From assembly GCF_010093535.1 (NCBI RefSeq), contig NW_022985167.1, positions 312,309-376,308 on the forward strand: a stretch of DNA of 64,000 bases, in the 5' to 3' direction. Source of the DNA: Lindgomyces ingoldianus (Eukaryota > Ascomycota > Dothideomycetes > Pleosporales > Lindgomycetaceae). This document shows positions 44,924-56,485 of the stretch, one piece after another. The number at the start of each line of letters is the position of its first letter. The stretch's first letter is position 1. Made by a program: the position numbers and the translations under genes. The notes beneath the pieces are model-generated. The model was not told the DNA's origin, searched no databases, and saw only the letters and a list, made by a program, of their open reading frames with translations.

Positions 44924-46363
44924 CTAGAGTCCTAAAAGCGCGCTGGCTCCAGGCTCGCTGCAGACGTACAGGACGTCATGACTATTGGTAAAGCCGTTGA
45001 AGCGGGTAGCGGAGCATTTGGTGTACGCTGAAACAATTGTTAGCTTTCGTACTATGTGGCGTTGGGGAGTTTGTAACATACCACCCATATCCTCGAAATA
45101 TAGCCAATCACCCACGTCAACAACCTCAGAGAAGGCACAGGAGGAAGAGATGACATCAATACCATCGCAGGTTGGACCCCAGATGGAATACTCTGTCATA
45201 GACGGAGTGTCGTACCCAGAGCGTCTAACATCGTACGAAAATCTAGCGCCGGCCTTCAGGATGCGTGGAATGGGGTTCTGGTGATCGAAAATGATGCTAG
45301 AGAAGTTTCCATAGACTCCGTCGTTTAGATAAAGCATGTAGGAAGTTGTGCCCAGAGTAGCATCAGCTACAGTACGACGAGCGATAACATGGCATGCAAT
45401 GGTGAATGCGGTAGAGACGTAATATCGGCCAGGCTCACCAATGACGCGGACGTGGGGTGGGAAGTATAGATCAAGCGCGCTAGAGAGAACGGCAGCCATG
45501 GCCTCGAATGTTTCGCCACAGAATCCACCACCAACGTCCAAGGTATGCATGTTAAAACCAAGAGCAGCGGCTTGGTCGAAGACGAAACGGGCATCTTGAA
45601 CGGCCTTGAGGAACGCCTTAGGATCAGAAGCACCAGAACCCACGTGGAAAGCGACGCCGACGACATTGAGTTCTAATTTCTTGGCAAGTTCCAAAAGCTC
45701 CACGGTAGACTCCAGGGCAGCACCGAATTTCTGACTGAGACGGCATAGACTCGCAGAGTCATCGGTCAGGATCCGCAAGTACAGCTCAGCATCCGGAAAG
45801 AGCTGCTTCGTCTTGTACAGCTCGTCGGCATTATCGAACGTCATCTGCTTGACGCCATTCTGCGCTGCATAACGAACATATGACTTGGTCTTGCACGGCT
45901 GAGCGTAGATGATACGGGAGGGATCCACGCCCATCTTCAGGACCTGCTCGATCTCGGCTTTGGAAGCGCAGTCAAATCCGGTCCCGAGCTCGGACAGAAG
46001 ACGAAGGACCTGAGGGTCGGGGTTGCATTTGACCGCTGTCACATGTCAATGACTCTCCATGTCCCAATTGCTTGCACGAGTGCACTCACCATAATGCGGC
46101 GTGACACGCATCAAATGCTTCTTCCAGCGGAGATGCTGGCGGTAGACCTCGCCCAGATCGACTACGAAGAAGGCATCTTCATCGCCAACCCCGCATGTGT
46201 CTTGGTCAATGGCATCAACACGGCTCTTCAGAGCCTCCCCAATCAATTGTTTTGCGTTTTTAACGCCATGATCGACGATGTATCCGAGTGTACTATCGGC
46301 AGACTTTAAAGCCTCGTATGACAAGTGGTATTCCTCGGTAATGAGAAAGTCAGATCGTGCCAT
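44924..46363 (-). CDS. spe1: Ornithine decarboxylase
   Basis: Predicted 443 residues from three exons: 46363-46090, 46035-45082 and 45027-44924, with two 54-nt introns. It makes putrescine from ornithine, the first step of polyamine synthesis, in the cytoplasm. The PLP lysine is Lys94 in HYAVKCNPDP, created by joining exons 1 and 2. Further family motifs are GFDCASKAEIEQVL, VGVAFHVGSGASD, LDVGGGFCG, EPGRYYV, and the active-site Cys in WGPTCDGID. The end EDMGAYTKCSATRFNGF joins across intron 2. Length is normal for fungal ODC. The chosen ATG is the first in frame; the frame is open for 57 codons further upstream without an ATG. ODC is usually controlled by antizyme, which is not in the window. 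Confidence 0.95.
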
Positions 46364-47585
46364 TCCCTGGTTGATAGTGCCCAGGTTGGATGGATGTATG
46401 GATCGTAGGTCTTCACCAGTCGACGAAGGTGCTAGGGAGGCCTGAAGAGCTCGTATCCGAGACTTAGGTGCAGGCGAGGTCTCCTCGACTCTTCCTCGGG
46501 GAGAGGAAGAACCACAGAGAACGTCCTATGCGGCAGCTGGGGGGGTGTAGTGTCGAGCGGTTGGTTTGGGTTAGGGGCAAACGGCGCACGGTCGAGACGA
46601 ATCGAAGACGACTTCAGCACAAGGAGGGGGGAGGTTGTTGAGGATGTGTGGGCAGGGCCGAACAGAAACAACTTGGAGGTCGAAGAGAATCAAGGCCAAG
46701 GCCGTGCTGTTGGGAGGTGCCTTTGCAACGACCAAAGGCTGCCGTGAAAGGGAATTGAGGGGCGAGAAGGGGCAACCGCAGACACCTTATGTAGAGGGTG
46801 ATGGTAGCAGCAGAGAGGAGGGTTGTGGTGTTGACGGAGGTGAGGGAGCGGATCTTAATTTTCGCTCAGATGTGTGGTGCAAAATCGCCGCTTCTTGAAA
46901 TGGCGCATGGATGCACGTATTAAGTAATAAAAGAGCCTGCTATAGCCGCTAGCGCCACCAGCCCCTGGCCTTTTGACGCTCGAACAGGCCCTGACATCAC
47001 CGCCAGCCACCACATGGCTTCCCGTACAGCAAGCCATCTCTTAAGCCGCTCATCCATCAGCCTCAGCCCAAACAGTGCTCACCACTCAGCTCTGCCGACA
47101 GCCTCAGTGCTGAAGATGACCTCGCAGCATTCGGACATATTAGTCCCCCGACGCACCCCACGCAACGCCAGGAACGCGAACTATATATTGTTCGAGAAAG
47201 TGCAGGCATAGCAACTGCAGCTTCGCCTAAAATTATCTCAAATCACCGAGATAGAGGGACGCAAGAAGCCAGGCTGTGCCACAGCTGCTGCAGTGTTCAC
47301 TAGTCACTCGTGCATCCCGTGTGGCAAGTGTACGTGTATCATGTTGCAGTCGTTGCTGTATTCGTATGCCGAGCTATCATCGCCGTCGTGTCCTGCGTGA
47401 ATCAAAATGGGAAGTCGTGATAGAATGCCAGATTCCCCATCCCATGTAAGCGTGGACCAATGCCGATGACCAATGATGTGAAAGAGAGAATGCTATATTC
47501 CATGCAAAGATGCCCCACTAAATGAAAGAAAATCGCGTCATGCAGTGTAGTGTGCAGATGGGACTACCTAATCGGCACCTCCAAC
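46364..47585. other. ODC promoter/leader and 3' flank of the next gene
   Basis: The first part is the leader and promoter of ODC. The rest holds a possible small gene (47014-47211) and the 3' flank of the large minus-strand gene. No promoter box was assigned. Confidence 0.4.
47014..47211 (+). CDS. Possible small protein, unknown
   Basis: A 65-codon frame begins at an ATG in a good fungal context (CACC-ACATGGC). The protein starts with a Ser/Arg-rich, acid-poor stretch (MASRTASHLLSRSSIS), which could be a mitochondrial presequence. It ends without a recognisable domain. It might be a first exon, a divergent transcript from the ODC promoter, or noncoding. Nothing beyond the start context and composition supports it. 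Confidence 0.22.
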   Translation: MASRTASHLLSRSSISLSPNSAHHSALPTASVLKMTSQHSDILVPRRTPRNARNANYILFEKVQA

Positions 47586-50500
47586 TTAAACCCTCTGCAA
47601 GAAAACAGGAACGTCTGACAAATCCACGCCAAACTGATTACTGAAGTGCATGCTCTTTCTGCTTGCGGCACTATGGAGCTGTCTTGTCCCTGCACTGCCA
47701 CCGATGCCGAATCCACGCTCGTATCCATACTCGAGGCCGCCGCGATATCGATCGTAAACAGCATCTTCAGGGGGTTGGCTCGAAGCCCTTTGATCCTGTG
47801 TCGGAGGCATAGGCTGAGAGGTTGGCACATGCTGGCGCACCCCTTCCCCGATGGAATTTCGGCGCTGACTCCAGAAGCGCGTGTGGGGCTCCCAGTCCGG
47901 CTTCCCGCTTGTGTGGGAGGGATGGTGTATGTTGCCGTACTGGTCGAACCTATCAACCAACTGAGACACGATGGGCCCTCGCCCTGTAGAGCGAGCACGA
48001 ATGCTAGGACCCGATCTCGTATCAGCCATGGTTAGACCTTGATCTATTTCCACTGATGGATTAGAAATGTGCTCGGCTTCAGTCACTCCAAAAGAGGGCA
48101 CTGGTGGGATATCCGAATAGACACTATGCGGGCGTCGACGAGAGGCGGTAGCTTCCCCTGCTTCCAGGTTTAAATCGTGATAACTCTTCGGCCGCTGTAG
48201 CATCTCAGCTCGTAACAGAGCACGATCCTTGCTTCGGATGCGAGCTACTTCGGTAGCTGTTCTGGCATCCATGCTTGCCATTGACTTCGCTCGTGGCAGT
48301 GTATTTCCCAGTTGATGTGGATGAGTTGGGGAGGCCATAATCTTTTGGGGGATATTACCCATCGCAGCGTCGTAAGGTGACCGACCAAGTGTGCTTGCAA
48401 CTGTGCCAAGATCAACAACGCTTAGTGCAGTATTATCAATATCTTGCGCTGACTCTGGTGTCTTCTCTGCCCCAGACTTATGCCGGAAGAACGAGAAACT
48501 CCGCCTAATCCCATGCGGAGGAGGGGTCGGTGAGCGTTCAGTCTGGGATCGGGTATGACGCCTGGAACGAGATACTGGAGACGCTGAGGGAGATGGGAAC
48601 TCAATTTTGATTGGCAGGGAAGAGTCAACGGGAGACTCGCAAGACTGTATGTGCTCTATGGACACGTATGTTTGCGTCAAATACTCCATGCCTGGGGATT
48701 CAGAGAGTCTGCGTGTAAATTTGGCTTTGACATCAACGGGAATATTGGGAATAGAGCCTTCCGTGACCTGCTGACACGACTGGACGACTGGCAGGTTCTG
48801 AGACGATGGCCGTCGTTTCTGCAACCTCCTTTGCGCTGACATTCCGCTATCCGTCGTGAACTGCGACGCAATTGATGTTACCGTCACGGGTGAGATAGGG
48901 GGTGGCGAATGGGTGTGAACCATTGAGGTTCGGGAGAAACGCAGGTGAGAGGGTCTACCCACTACATTTTCGTCGGTTGGAATTGGTGGCAGTGGTTTCT
49001 TTGAAATGGGAAGCGCCAACATTTGCTCGAATGTGTAGAGGCTGACCGAGTCGTCGCTATCGGAACCATGCCCACTTTTCTGAAAGTCAGCTACCACCGA
49101 ACCCTGCTTGGAAGTTTTAGGAACGGTACCCTCTTGCATAGCTTTAGCTGCACGTTGCACCACTCGAAAGCTTCCTCCGGATGAATAGCCGGAATCGGCC
49201 TTCTGGGGAGTAGGCCGCCCGTTCTTCTGGTGGGAGACTGCAGCGGTGTGCGAGGATTCTAGTGTAGACTTAGATTCCTGAGATGCCTGGGGGTGGTTGC
49301 TGAAGATGCTCCCATCAAGAATGCGGAGAGCATCTTCCCGAAATGATATAGCATCATCGTCCAAGAAACCTTCATCTTGATGTTCCGAAGAGAAACGCTT
49401 CCGGTTTACAAATGGACTGTCGGGAAGTTCAGCCATGTAATCCTGGGCAAGCGTGTCGGCACTTTTGTTGATGACTTGGAGGCGTAGTTTCGTAGGCTCC
49501 ACTTCAGTGATACCATAAAAATAAGGGCTCTCGGTTTCCAACTTCAAAGGGCTATCGCATCTCCATGTAGACTTGGTCTTGAATGAGCGGTCTTTCGTGA
49601 ATAATTCACGGTGTAAAGGAGGCGTGACAGGGAGGGCCGAGGATTTGCTTCTGGTATGCGTTCGATTACGTGGAGCCACCCGCTTGACCGGGCTGGAGGA
49701 ACCCTCAGAAGCCGTGAAGTAATCCTCCTCCAGAGAACCTACTAGGTCGCCTTTCTCGCGTGGGAGCTTCCTTGCGCTTGGGGCCGGGGAAGGAACGCCG
49801 TTGGTTACAACGAGGGAACCGAGTTGGAGGGCTCCAAGGTGGGAGTATTCCATTTCCCCAGGAGTCTTTGCTCGAGGTGTCGGCGATTCCCGTCCATCTT
49901 CAGCCAGATCTAATGCGGCAAGTCGAGTTAGAGGCGATGTGCCCATCAATCCAAGATGCCATTTCTGTGTTTGGCGCTCGACTTGAGGGGTCTGCCATGA
50001 ATTCCAAGGTTTGCGTGTCCCATCAGTAGGTGAGCCTCGAGTTGCAAGTCCTGGGGTCGCTGTCAACGAGCGGCGCCTGGTCAGGGATGATGATGACCGT
50101 TTAATGGCTGAGGCCCTTCGGTCTAAGCTCTGACGGGGAGCGGGAGATGGCGACGGTGCAGAAGGCTGTAGAGCTTGGTGGAGAGCTGCCAGATCGTCGG
50201 GGGTCGCGTTCTTCCGGACTTCCTGCAAAATCTTGATCGCCGTTTCGAGATCCACACTTTGCGTGTTCGACACTAAAGATAACATCGAGTCGGGTAAGCT
50301 CCCAAGCTTCGTGTCCGATGCACGCCCACTCTTGATTTGCGAAGCTCTCGAGTTGGACCTGGAAAGGTTCGACAATCGCGCTTGTAAACGTGTAGCCAGT
50401 TCACCAATCCCAACATCCGCGTCTGAAGCGAAGCTAGAGCTAAACTCTGTCTCAATTGGGGAGCACAATTGTGACTTGAGCGCTTGCCTCTCCCTTGCAC

Positions 50501-50630
50501 TCAAGTCTGCATATTTCGAGGACACCGATACTGGGGAATCGATCTTAGGGGTTCCAAAAGGCGAATTCGTGTTTGTCTTCGGTTTCGAGAGCCTGTTGTG
50601 GTGGTGGCTGGCACTCTGGGTATTTCCCAT
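47586..50630 (-). CDS. Large disordered protein with myristoylation-type N-terminus
   Basis: Intact single-exon gene of 1014 residues. It begins MGNTQSASHHH, which fits the N-myristoylation pattern (Gly2, small residue at position 6), so the protein may attach to membranes. Most of the chain is Ser/Pro/Arg-rich and probably disordered. A few ordered segments are visible: LSARERQALKSQL, DLETAIKILQEVRKNATPDD, ESPYFYGITEVEPTKLRLQV, and near the C-terminus DRYRGGLEYGYERGFG and MHFSNQFGVDLSDVPVFLQR. No catalytic domain was recognised. Its many RSxS and SP sites suggest heavy phosphorylation. Orthologues are, as I recall, annotated as hypothetical in related fungi. Confidence 0.8.
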   Translation of the reverse strand: MGNTQSASHHHNRLSKPKTNTNSPFGTPKIDSPVSVSSKYADLSARERQALKSQLCSPIETEFSSSFASDADVGIGELATRLQARLSNLSRSNSRASQIKSGRASDTKLGSLPDSMLSLVSNTQSVDLETAIKILQEVRKNATPDDLAALHQALQPSAPSPSPAPRQSLDRRASAIKRSSSSLTRRRSLTATPGLATRGSPTDGTRKPWNSWQTPQVERQTQKWHLGLMGTSPLTRLAALDLAEDGRESPTPRAKTPGEMEYSHLGALQLGSLVVTNGVPSPAPSARKLPREKGDLVGSLEEDYFTASEGSSSPVKRVAPRNRTHTRSKSSALPVTPPLHRELFTKDRSFKTKSTWRCDSPLKLETESPYFYGITEVEPTKLRLQVINKSADTLAQDYMAELPDSPFVNRKRFSSEHQDEGFLDDDAISFREDALRILDGSIFSNHPQASQESKSTLESSHTAAVSHQKNGRPTPQKADSGYSSGGSFRVVQRAAKAMQEGTVPKTSKQGSVVADFQKSGHGSDSDDSVSLYTFEQMLALPISKKPLPPIPTDENVVGRPSHLRFSRTSMVHTHSPPPISPVTVTSIASQFTTDSGMSAQRRLQKRRPSSQNLPVVQSCQQVTEGSIPNIPVDVKAKFTRRLSESPGMEYLTQTYVSIEHIQSCESPVDSSLPIKIEFPSPSASPVSRSRRHTRSQTERSPTPPPHGIRRSFSFFRHKSGAEKTPESAQDIDNTALSVVDLGTVASTLGRSPYDAAMGNIPQKIMASPTHPHQLGNTLPRAKSMASMDARTATEVARIRSKDRALLRAEMLQRPKSYHDLNLEAGEATASRRRPHSVYSDIPPVPSFGVTEAEHISNPSVEIDQGLTMADTRSGPSIRARSTGRGPIVSQLVDRFDQYGNIHHPSHTSGKPDWEPHTRFWSQRRNSIGEGVRQHVPTSQPMPPTQDQRASSQPPEDAVYDRYRGGLEYGYERGFGIGGSAGTRQLHSAASRKSMHFSNQFGVDLSDVPVFLQRV

Positions 50631-52691
50631 GGCGTCGGCGGTTGCGGGGCAGGATCCAAGAACGGCTGGGGACTAGGTGTTGGTCAAAGAAAAGACATCT
50701 GTGGCAAAGACTAGGCCAAAGGACATTTAGTTAGAGAGGGCACGAGAAGGGGAGATATATAATGGACTCACTGTATACGGTTCTTGAGGAAGGTGTCCCA
50801 AATGATGGGGGCTGGAAGCTCAAGGCTAGAGGCAGCTTGTTGATGAAGCTACAAGGCACGAACACATGGCTAGATGTAAAGAAAAGAAAAGACAAGTAGT
50901 CTCTTCTTCTTTGCGGCACTTTAGTAGTAAAATGGTGTGGGAAAGGCCGGTTGCAGTAGCAGACGTATGATTACGACTCCGCAGCTGGAAAGGTGGAGAG
51001 GAGACCGCAAGTGCATCCAGGTAAACAACAAAACTTGGAAGAGACTCGACAAGTGAAACCCCAGCCATGCACGGCCGAACCGCATCGAGGATTGCGACAA
51101 TCCTGCCAATCAGCGGTCAATCTTGGAGGAGATCCAAGGCCAATCAAGCTGGCGCCACTGCGGGCATTCGTGGCCCGGGCCTGATCCATGGGAGGATCCG
51201 GCCGAATCGAGCAGGGCGATGGTTGATCTAAGGCATGCAACGCAGCGTCTTCTGCCGCAACCCAGTTTCGCGCGCTGTGGGCCTCATCGCGCAGCATATC
51301 ATCCATCCGCTGCCAACACGAATCCCAGTTTCCGCACTATCTCTCACTACCATCCGATTCTGCCCACGTCCATTATCATACCGTCTGTTCTTGAAATCCT
51401 CATCTATCCCACGGTCAGGTGTCGTCACCGTGGGAGTTGGATGACCTGCCGTCATCGCCCGCATGAACGAACTCTCCCGAACTTCGCCATCTCTAACGCT
51501 TACTGATAAAGCGTACTCCGTATCTATTCGCAGCGACATTGTGCCATACATGACCTCCGGCTTCAATTTCCGTAGGTAAATTGTCGCAGGATGAAATTGC
51601 CCGATGCACGTCCCATTCATTTGCATGTCTTCTCCAACATGCAGCGGTAATTATCCCATCGCACACTTCTCCATCCTAAGAACATGTACATCTTGTACCA
51701 CCTGCTTCGAGCAATATGTCGACCAGGAGTACCTCTGTACCTCGAACCCCTGTCGTTGTATGGAGTTGCCTGAGACATGTCTCCTTCCGAAACCACATCA
51801 TGCACGCAATGGCCAACGTACCCAGGAGCCCTTCACATGAGCAGAACTCTAAGCATATTCTCATTAACTCCTCAAGCAAATCAAGAACAGGTGTACAAAG
51901 CCCAGCCCATACCTGAGAAAAAGGCTTCAATGGGCCTATTCATTGACCGCAAGCGAAATTGGTTGCCAAGTTTGGATGTCTCCTTGCCACCTTTGCTAGC
52001 CAGATGACTTTTTATTGCCGACGGCATCATTTCGAAATTCCATGTTTTGAGATCAAGAGAAAAAAGGGCCGGAAAGACCAGCTAGAGCCGTGGACGCTAT
52101 GATCAATGCCAACCCGTCTGCTTACTCACCGGGTCACCCAGCCAAGACCTCCAAGCCATCAAACGCCACCCGCAATTCTCTCCGCTGACACAAATCACTC
52201 GAGAAACATCAGATCTCCTGCATTCTCTTTCGGCTTCGGCAGCTCACACCATCCGTTTTGAAGACTTTCTCGCCCATGGCGAACTTGGAACCAGTAGTGG
52301 CGTGCCTGAGCAGCTGTGCCTCGGCGCCACCCTGTTCAGGCTTCGTCCCGCCTTCGTGCCGCTTCGGAAGTGCGCGGACCACACGTCAACCTTGGCATAA
52401 TGTGACATCATAGCATCAATAAAGTCCAGGAGGGTTTTAACAGACTGATTCCATCATTCATCTATCCTGGTCCCGTATTGCCGACCTTTTTGTGCGCTTC
52501 ATCTGGCTAGCACCTCCGAGTTACATCCTGCTTTATTACACAAACTCACACGCTTGCTCTTGCCTTTCTGCATCCTTTACGTTCCAAGGTTCCAAAGCAA
52601 ACAGTCCGGTAGATATCCACACCACCGTCATTGCCCAGAGTTTCTACTTCACTCTCTACATACGGCATATTCACGGCTACGACATTCGCCA
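50631..52691. other. 2-kb divergent promoter region, no gene supported
   Basis: It separates the starts of the disordered protein gene (minus) and the Sfk1/FRAG1-like gene (plus). A 132-codon minus-strand frame at 51228-51626 was considered, but it has no domain or splice support. Pyrimidine-rich leader-like sequence occurs on both flanks. Confidence 0.45.
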
Positions 52692-53661
52692 ATGTGGGGA
52701 ATCTCGTATTGGATCGTACCCATTTTCTCCGCCTCAGTATGGCTTGCAATGATGATAGCCATGCTGGTGACATGGTCCGTGGAAGGCTCACCACACTATG
52801 CCTCTATGGATCCAAAACAATCAATTGCCTACATATCTGGTAAGCGCCTCTTCGTGTATTCTGCATTGGGCAAATAGAAATTAACAAATTCTTTAAGATA
52901 TCGGCGCACAGGGTCTCAAACCCCTCTTCATTGCCATGTCCGCCATTACCGTCGTTTCCTTCGACCTTGCTTTCATCCTCGAAAGGTGGCTCCGACACAC
53001 TGGACGCCTTACGCATAACACCTCAAACTTCCAGAAAATCTTATCCATTCTCAGCCTCATTGCTGCGGTTGCAGGCGCTGCAGGCTTAGTCCTCCTTTCA
53101 ATCTTCGACACGTTACGGCATCCTCATCTACACAACGGTTTCCTAGTCCTCTTCATCGGAGGCTATATAATCAGCGCCATCTTCATCTGCTGGGAATACC
53201 AACGTCTCGGAATCCATTTCCGCCAACACTCTGTTCTACGATACTCTTTCTGGATCAAGCTCGTCTTCATCCTCATCGAAGTTGCACTGGCTATTGCATT
53301 CGGCGTCTGCCAACACCAAAGAAGATACAACGCCGCCGCTGTGCTAGAATGGGTTATCGCTTTCTTTTACTTCTTTTATGTCCTCAGCTTCTTCATTGAT
53401 TTCATGCCTGCGGTTAGGACGAAGCATCACCAGTCTCACGAGACAGAGATGGATATGGCGATGGAGGGGGGCGGAGGCGGTGCTGTGGAGGGCGGGAGAT
53501 ATTATGGCAGGGGTGCGCCAGCAACGAATGGATACACAAACGGCAATAGCATGCATCCCGGGCATCCAAATGTGGCTACAAACGGTTATGCTAATGGAAG
53601 TTTATCCAACGGGAATTATAAGCCTCCCACTCCCCCATTTCTTTCATCGCGGAAATTCTAA
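52692..53661 (+). CDS. Sfk1/FRAG1/DRAM-family membrane protein
   Basis: Predicted 303 residues from two exons, 52692-52839 and 52898-53661, with a 58-nt intron keeping frame (YIS|DIGAQGLKPLF). The protein opens MWGISYWIVPIFSASVW, the usual first transmembrane helix of this family, and has about six membrane segments (for example FILIEVALAIAFGVC and VIAFFYFFYVLSFFIDF). A Gly/Asn-rich cytoplasmic tail follows. Yeast Sfk1 works at the plasma membrane with the PI4-kinase Stt4 and affects lipid asymmetry; animal DRAM proteins act in lysosomes. The family is clear, but which of these roles applies is not. The ATG at 52692 directly starts the first helix; the frame is open upstream but has no supporting sequence. 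Confidence 0.85.
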
Positions 53662-55153
53662 GTCCTTGGCGAAGGAGCATAGTTAGGCTTATTGTAGGTA
53701 TTTCCTTTGTGCGGTGAGGTGAGCGCATGCAAATAGTGTGGATCATGTAAATTGGCGTTTCTGGAGCATGGTTATTTGGACAAATTAGCGGCATTGCTAG
53801 TACTAGGGAGGCGTCAGTTTCAGTAATGACCCATTTGGCTTGTACGAATAGATGGGATTTAGATGTAATGCATTAGACTGCGTATAGTAGGTGAGAGCCT
53901 GCACTCGATTATTTAGTATGGGTTATGTTTACCCTGTAGTTGTTATTGTATTTTGTACCCCACCATTGAAGCACGCACCCCTCGACACAAATATCTAGAA
54001 CGCGCCTGGTTCATGGCAGCACAACGGCATGGGGAATGATACAAAAGACGTACCTCTAGCGCTAGGATATAGCCAGTGGTGTGGTAGATAGTTTTGAGTT
54101 TCTAAATCCCTGTAGTTTCGAAGGTTGACGCTGTTTACCTAGCAGCCACCCTAGCATTGACACTGACCCTTCTTCCAGCAATTTCGCACCATCTGCACAC
54201 CTCAATCAAACACCTACCAAATATAACGTTACTAAATACCTAAGAACCTAGCCTGTACTTCCTAAAGTCCTACTAATAATTAAATCTCCTCCATACCAGC
54301 CCATAACTGCGCCTTATCACCCTTCCTCCACACCGCCAAAACACTCCACTAAAAAAGCATATAACTAGATAAAGAGCCACTCCAGCAGAGCTCAACCCAA
54401 ACACCAGGCCAAAACAATAGTTTCTTCTCTCCGATTAAGCCTTTCCTCCCTAGTGCAAGACCAGCTAATATTCTCTATACTATTGCTAAGTGACAAAGTG
54501 CGCAAAAGCAAAAAAGAACTGATATCGTAGTATATACAAAGGCAAGTTTTTTAGTGTCGGTAGCATCGACGTATGAAGAAGCTCGGGTATGTCGAGGATT
54601 CTAATCTGGTGTGGGAAAGTATTTCAGCGCACTTATTCCAGCTCTCTAACTGCTCTCACATATTGCACTAACGCTAGGAACTTGGCAGGGGGGCTAAGTT
54701 CTAGGGCTGTTGAAGACTTGCTCTTTCTTCATCTTATAATCACAATTTGTGTCGCCTCTAGTATGGTATCGTATGACGGGAAGGCGATTAGAGTAGGCTT
54801 TGCTGTAAGAAACTCCTTGCTGGAATTAGGTAGAAGATTAGGAAGATGGAAATATTTGTTCATAATTACTCCCTGTTATGTTCCATGTTAGATGACAAGA
54901 TGTGGGAAAGCTAGGCACCCATTGACTAGAAACTAAATAAGCTAAGGGGGTTGGATGCTTGCCCAACTAGCTGTAAGAAGCCCATCACTATTGCTCTGAG
55001 CTTCAAGCAACGGAAAGGTTAATGCCTGGACGGCTGGGAGATTGACTAAAACTTTCCATATTTGGGTATCCGGATAGTCATAAGGACCTCAAGTTGTCTA
55101 TTCACATGTTATATGCCGAACCCTTTGGGGTATCAAAGAAAGGTAGGAATCTA
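53662..55153. other. Intergenic between convergent genes, mostly featureless
   Basis: It holds 3' flanks of the Sfk1-like gene and of SPP2. It includes a membrane-protein-like relic at 54240-54500. A 100-codon frame at 54589-54891 was not accepted. Confidence 0.4.
54240..54500 (-). pseudogene. Possible relic of a membrane protein gene
   Basis: A minus-strand frame reads LAGLALGRKGLIGEKKLLFW and then WSGSLSSYML, a stop, and WSVLAVWRKGDKAQLWAGME, followed by more stops. The pattern resembles a helical membrane-protein fragment that has decayed. No family was recognised and chance is possible. Confidence 0.22.
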
Positions 55154-56485
55154 TCAGTCATCTCTTCTCCTCCGACTGGAAGATGCACGGTCCTCGTCGT
55201 CATTATCACGTCTCTTCCTCTTCCTTGTATCATCGCTGGATCTGCTCCTCTCCCTATGTCGCCTCGGACTCTCTCGGTAACGATCCTTATCCCTGATTCT
55301 TTCCCGCTCGCGATCACTGTCTCGATACCGGTGCTGTTCTTTGGTCCTCTCTCGGTCACTGTCCCGGTACCTATCTCGATCCTTGCGGTCTCTGTCTCTG
55401 TCGCTGTCACGGTTACGGTATCTGTCCTTCTCTTTCCTATCCCGATCTCGATCTTTCTCGTGGTCACGGTCACGGTCACGGTCACGATCACGTTCTTTCT
55501 GCTTTCTCCTCTCGCGCCCCCGGTCATACTCCTCATCCCCGGACGTCCGTTTCCTCCTCTTCTCAGGCTTCTCTTCATCCGCCAATAGCTTCTGCTGGTC
55601 CAACTTTGCCTTCAGCTCCTCCTCCGTAACAATCTCACCTGTACGCTTATTCTTCAACGCCACAGGATTATACGCCTGATCGACTATCCTCTGGCCCTTT
55701 GACCCCTTTCCCCAAGCTCCAAGCTCAATACCAGCAGCAGCCTCGGGTTTCGCACCCACCCCAAGCAATGCGGCCCGGCGTTTAATTTCCACAGGTTTTT
55801 TTGTCGCCGGTTTTCTATTTGGACCTAGCTCTTCGCCGTCTTTCCAGCCGAAGCCGCGGAGGATGGCGGCGCCGAAACCGTCGATGGGCGTGGCGAGGTA
55901 AGCGTCTAAGGAGGGCGCGTCAGGAGCATGTTGGTAGTCCTGCTCGAACGCTTCTTCTTCAGTTGGAGCGGCGATGATTGTTTTCTCCTCTGGTGTTTTG
56001 CCATTCAAGAGCGCTTCCATAGCATCTCTATCCAACCGCTCCTCTTCCGTCAGACCGTCCGGCTCCTCGGGCTTGTTTTCCAGCTCCGGCGCCAGATCCT
56101 CTGGTGTAACACTCCGCTCCTTCTCCTTTTTCTTAACAACCGTCAATCCATACGCAATATTCGACTCCTTATACATTTCCGTATTATCTTCAACCACCTT
56201 CCTCGCCTCCTGTTTCCGTCTTGCTTCCTCCCGCCAATTCCGATTCGCAAGCGGATTGATGACGCGCGGTCCATCTTCTTTCTGCTTCCCGTTCACGTCA
56301 ACAGCGCCACCAGTTGCAGCATCCCAGCCCGAAATTTCTACAGCCGCGCCGTTAGTATCCTCGGGTTCGTCCTCTTCTAGAACGGCGCGTGGGCGTTTTG
56401 TGAGGTTCGTAGTGGGTGCCTTGAGTGATTTGCTGTTTTTGCTGGAGAGGGAGAGTTTGAAGCCGCCGATTTTGGGGGTAGCCAT
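55154..56485 (-). CDS. SPP2: Pre-mRNA splicing factor Spp2 (G-patch type)
   Basis: Intact single-exon gene of 443 residues. The N-terminus starts MATPKIGGFKLSL, the short motif shared by GPKOW/Spp2-like proteins. The central G-patch-type core lies at about 195-235 with PIDGFGAAILRGFGWKDGEE and GPNRKPA. Spp2 binds and activates the DEAH helicase Prp2 in the spliceosome before the first catalytic step. From about residue 315 the protein is an Arg/Asp/Glu repeat tail ending in RS-rich sequence, far longer than in yeast. Part of the tail is a perfect hexanucleotide repeat at 55462-55485. It is convergent with the Sfk1-like gene. The start ATG at 56485 begins the conserved motif directly. Confidence 0.9.
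   Translation of the reverse strand: MATPKIGGFKLSLSSKNSKSLKAPTTNLTKRPRAVLEEDEPEDTNGAAVEISGWDAATGGAVDVNGKQKEDGPRVINPLANRNWREEARRKQEARKVVEDNTEMYKESNIAYGLTVVKKKEKERSVTPEDLAPELENKPEEPDGLTEEERLDRDAMEALLNGKTPEEKTIIAAPTEEEAFEQDYQHAPDAPSLDAYLATPIDGFGAAILRGFGWKDGEELGPNRKPATKKPVEIKRRAALLGVGAKPEAAAGIELGAWGKGSKGQRIVDQAYNPVALKNKRTGEIVTEEELKAKLDQQKLLADEEKPEKRRKRTSGDEEYDRGRERRKQKERDRDRDRDRDHEKDRDRDRKEKDRYRNRDSDRDRDRKDRDRYRDSDRERTKEQHRYRDSDRERERIRDKDRYRESPRRHRERSRSSDDTRKRKRRDNDDEDRASSSRRRRDD
55462..55492. repeat. GGTCAC hexanucleotide repeat in the SPP2 tail
   Basis: Four perfect GGTCAC units followed by a GATCAC variant encode alternating Arg-Asp on the minus strand. Such runs expand and contract by slippage. 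Confidence 0.8.

Noticed and set aside
51228..51626. 132-codon minus-strand frame in the intergenic region at 50.6-52.7 kb
   Set aside because: No domain or splice signals support it; overlapping frames of similar length occur on the other strand.
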